Positions 4,722 to 5,379 of a stretch of 5,379 nucleotides of DNA are shown piece by piece. The notes below the pieces were generated by a model. The model searched no databases. It saw only the letters and a list, made by a program, of their open reading frames with translations, and was not told where the DNA came from. The DNA is from an uncultured Anaerococcus sp. (GTDB lineage Bacteria; Bacillota_A; Clostridia; Tissierellales; Peptoniphilaceae), in contig CAMEGY010000077.1 in NCBI GenBank assembly GCA_945916625.1, positions 1 to 5,379 on the forward strand, given 5' to 3'. How positions within the stretch are numbered: the stretch's first letter is position 1; every line of letters begins with the position of its first letter. The translations under genes were made by a program, and so were the position numbers.

Positions 4722-5378
4722 TTATTCACCTATGCTCATAGCATTGATTTGGTATTCAGATTCCCAAACTGGTGTGTTGATATCAAATCCTTTAACTCTA
4801 GCTGTGTAACCAGTGTGGTATTGGTTAGAGTATAGTGGGATTTCTGGTAGATAGTCGTTGTACCACATTTGGAATTCTTCCCAAGTATCTAGGTAGCCTT
4901 CTTTATCTTCTGGGTCTGTTTGACGAAGTTTAACTGTAATTTCATCAGCTTTTGGATCATTTGTCTTGGTTGTGTTGTTAGATCCTTGTGAGTTGTATTG
5001 GTACCATGGATCGAATGGTGTACCAAATCCTGTACCCATGTTAAATGCTGTATATTCTGCATCATCCTTTGGATAGTAGTAGTAGTCAAGAAGTGTTGCA
5101 AATGAACCAGCTGTTACATTATATTCCATACCAACTTGCTTAGCATTTACTGGAACTTGGTTTGAAATAAGTGTTGTGATTGGAGATTCATCAGAACCGT
5201 ATTGGTTAACTTGAAGTTTGTTTCCGTCTTTGTCATATCTGTAGTAGTCAAATCCGTCTGGGTTTTTAGCAAATTCTTCATCAGCTTTTGCCTTATCCCA
5301 TGGAGTTGCTCCGTCAGCTTCGAATGTGAATGGAGTTTCGTCAAGAAGTTTGCTTGCTTCATCAAGGTTTAATTGGTA
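4722..5378 (-). repeat. Duplicated oppA 3' segment, copy 2
   Basis: Gap-free homologue of 2200-2856, in direct orientation and 2522 bases away. Only part of the duplicated unit is visible here. Direct repeats this similar could recombine and fuse the two oppA genes with loss of the spacer between them. Confidence 0.9.
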
Positions 5379-5379
5379 T
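4722..5379 (-). CDS. oppA: Peptide ABC transporter substrate-binding lipoprotein (OppA family), second copy, 5' end outside window
   Basis: C-terminal 218 residues of a second OppA-type binding protein; the frame (codons from 5378) is open to the window edge, so this is an edge-cut gene and not a truncated one. It aligns without gaps with residues 514-731 of the neighbouring complete OppA1 at about 83% identity. The shared stretches include LQVNQYGSDESPITTLISNQ, GMEYNVTAGSF, FGTPFDPWYQYNS, WYNDYLPEIPLYSNQ and the C-terminal WESEYQINAM. By family knowledge this is the second half of the binding-protein fold, including part of the ligand-facing surface. Differences are denser in the region equivalent to OppA1 611-650 (11 of 40 positions), which could change ligand preference. 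It ends in its own strong terminator and probably feeds the same OppB/OppC permease. The signal peptide and any charged insert lie outside the window. Confidence 0.93.
   Translation of the reverse strand, partial: YQLNLDEASKLLDETPFTFEADGATPWDKAKADEEFAKNPDGFDYYRYDKDGNKLQVNQYGSDESPITTLISNQVPVNAKQVGMEYNVTAGSFATLLDYYYYPKDDAEYTAFNMGTGFGTPFDPWYQYNSQGSNNTTKTNDPKADEITVKLRQTDPEDKEGYLDTWEEFQMWYNDYLPEIPLYSNQYHTGYTARVKGFDINTPVWESEYQINAMSIGE

Noticed and set aside
4722..5129. A separate 135-residue protein starting at an internal Met
   Set aside because: The same frame continues upstream without a stop to the window edge and aligns with OppA1 throughout, so the Met is internal to oppA2.
4889..5365. Minus-strand frames rich in Gln/Thr/Met in other phases of oppA2
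   Set aside because: Out-of-phase reads of oppA2 with low-complexity composition; the correct frame is fixed by homology to OppA1.

Overview
The window is a low-GC segment in which every recognisable gene lies on the minus strand. It carries part of an oligopeptide-type ABC importer locus (Opp/Dpp family). Arginine codons AGA/AGG, strong GGAGG ribosome binding sites, a short lipoprotein signal peptide and textbook TTGACA promoters point to a Gram-positive Firmicute. A fermentative anaerobe of the Tissierellia/Peptoniphilaceae (Anaerococcus-like) is my best guess; that is inference, not shown by the sequence.

In the direction of transcription (right to left) the layout is as follows. The 3' part of a peptide-binding lipoprotein gene (oppA2, 5' end beyond the right edge) is followed by a strong intrinsic terminator. 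Next is an AT-rich spacer ending in a near-consensus promoter, then a complete second binding-lipoprotein gene (oppA1, 731 aa). A GC-stemmed terminator follows, then a second AT-rich spacer with its own promoter and a roughly 90-base leader. The complete inner-membrane permease gene oppB (320 aa) comes next, and one base after its stop codon the second permease gene (oppC-like) starts and runs off the left edge. The two binding proteins are about 83% identical over the shared 218 C-terminal residues, so they are recent tandem duplicates. Separate promoters and terminators would allow the binding proteins to be made in excess of the permease.

The most unusual item is the oppC-like protein. After a normal OppC-type N-terminus and first membrane helix, where a short external loop is expected, the frame continues without a break into at least three, probably four, RCC1-type repeats, each with a WG-centred motif. 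This looks like a beta-propeller inserted in the first external loop of an ABC importer permease, placed to face the lipid-anchored binding proteins. OppA1 in turn carries a long charged helical segment in the middle of its binding-protein fold. A specialised binding-protein/permease interface is a plausible but untested reading.

The two spacers, each slightly over 300 bases, hold the promoters and terminators, several dyads, and recurring TTTTACAA/C motifs. I see no RNA gene, insertion sequence or CRISPR array.
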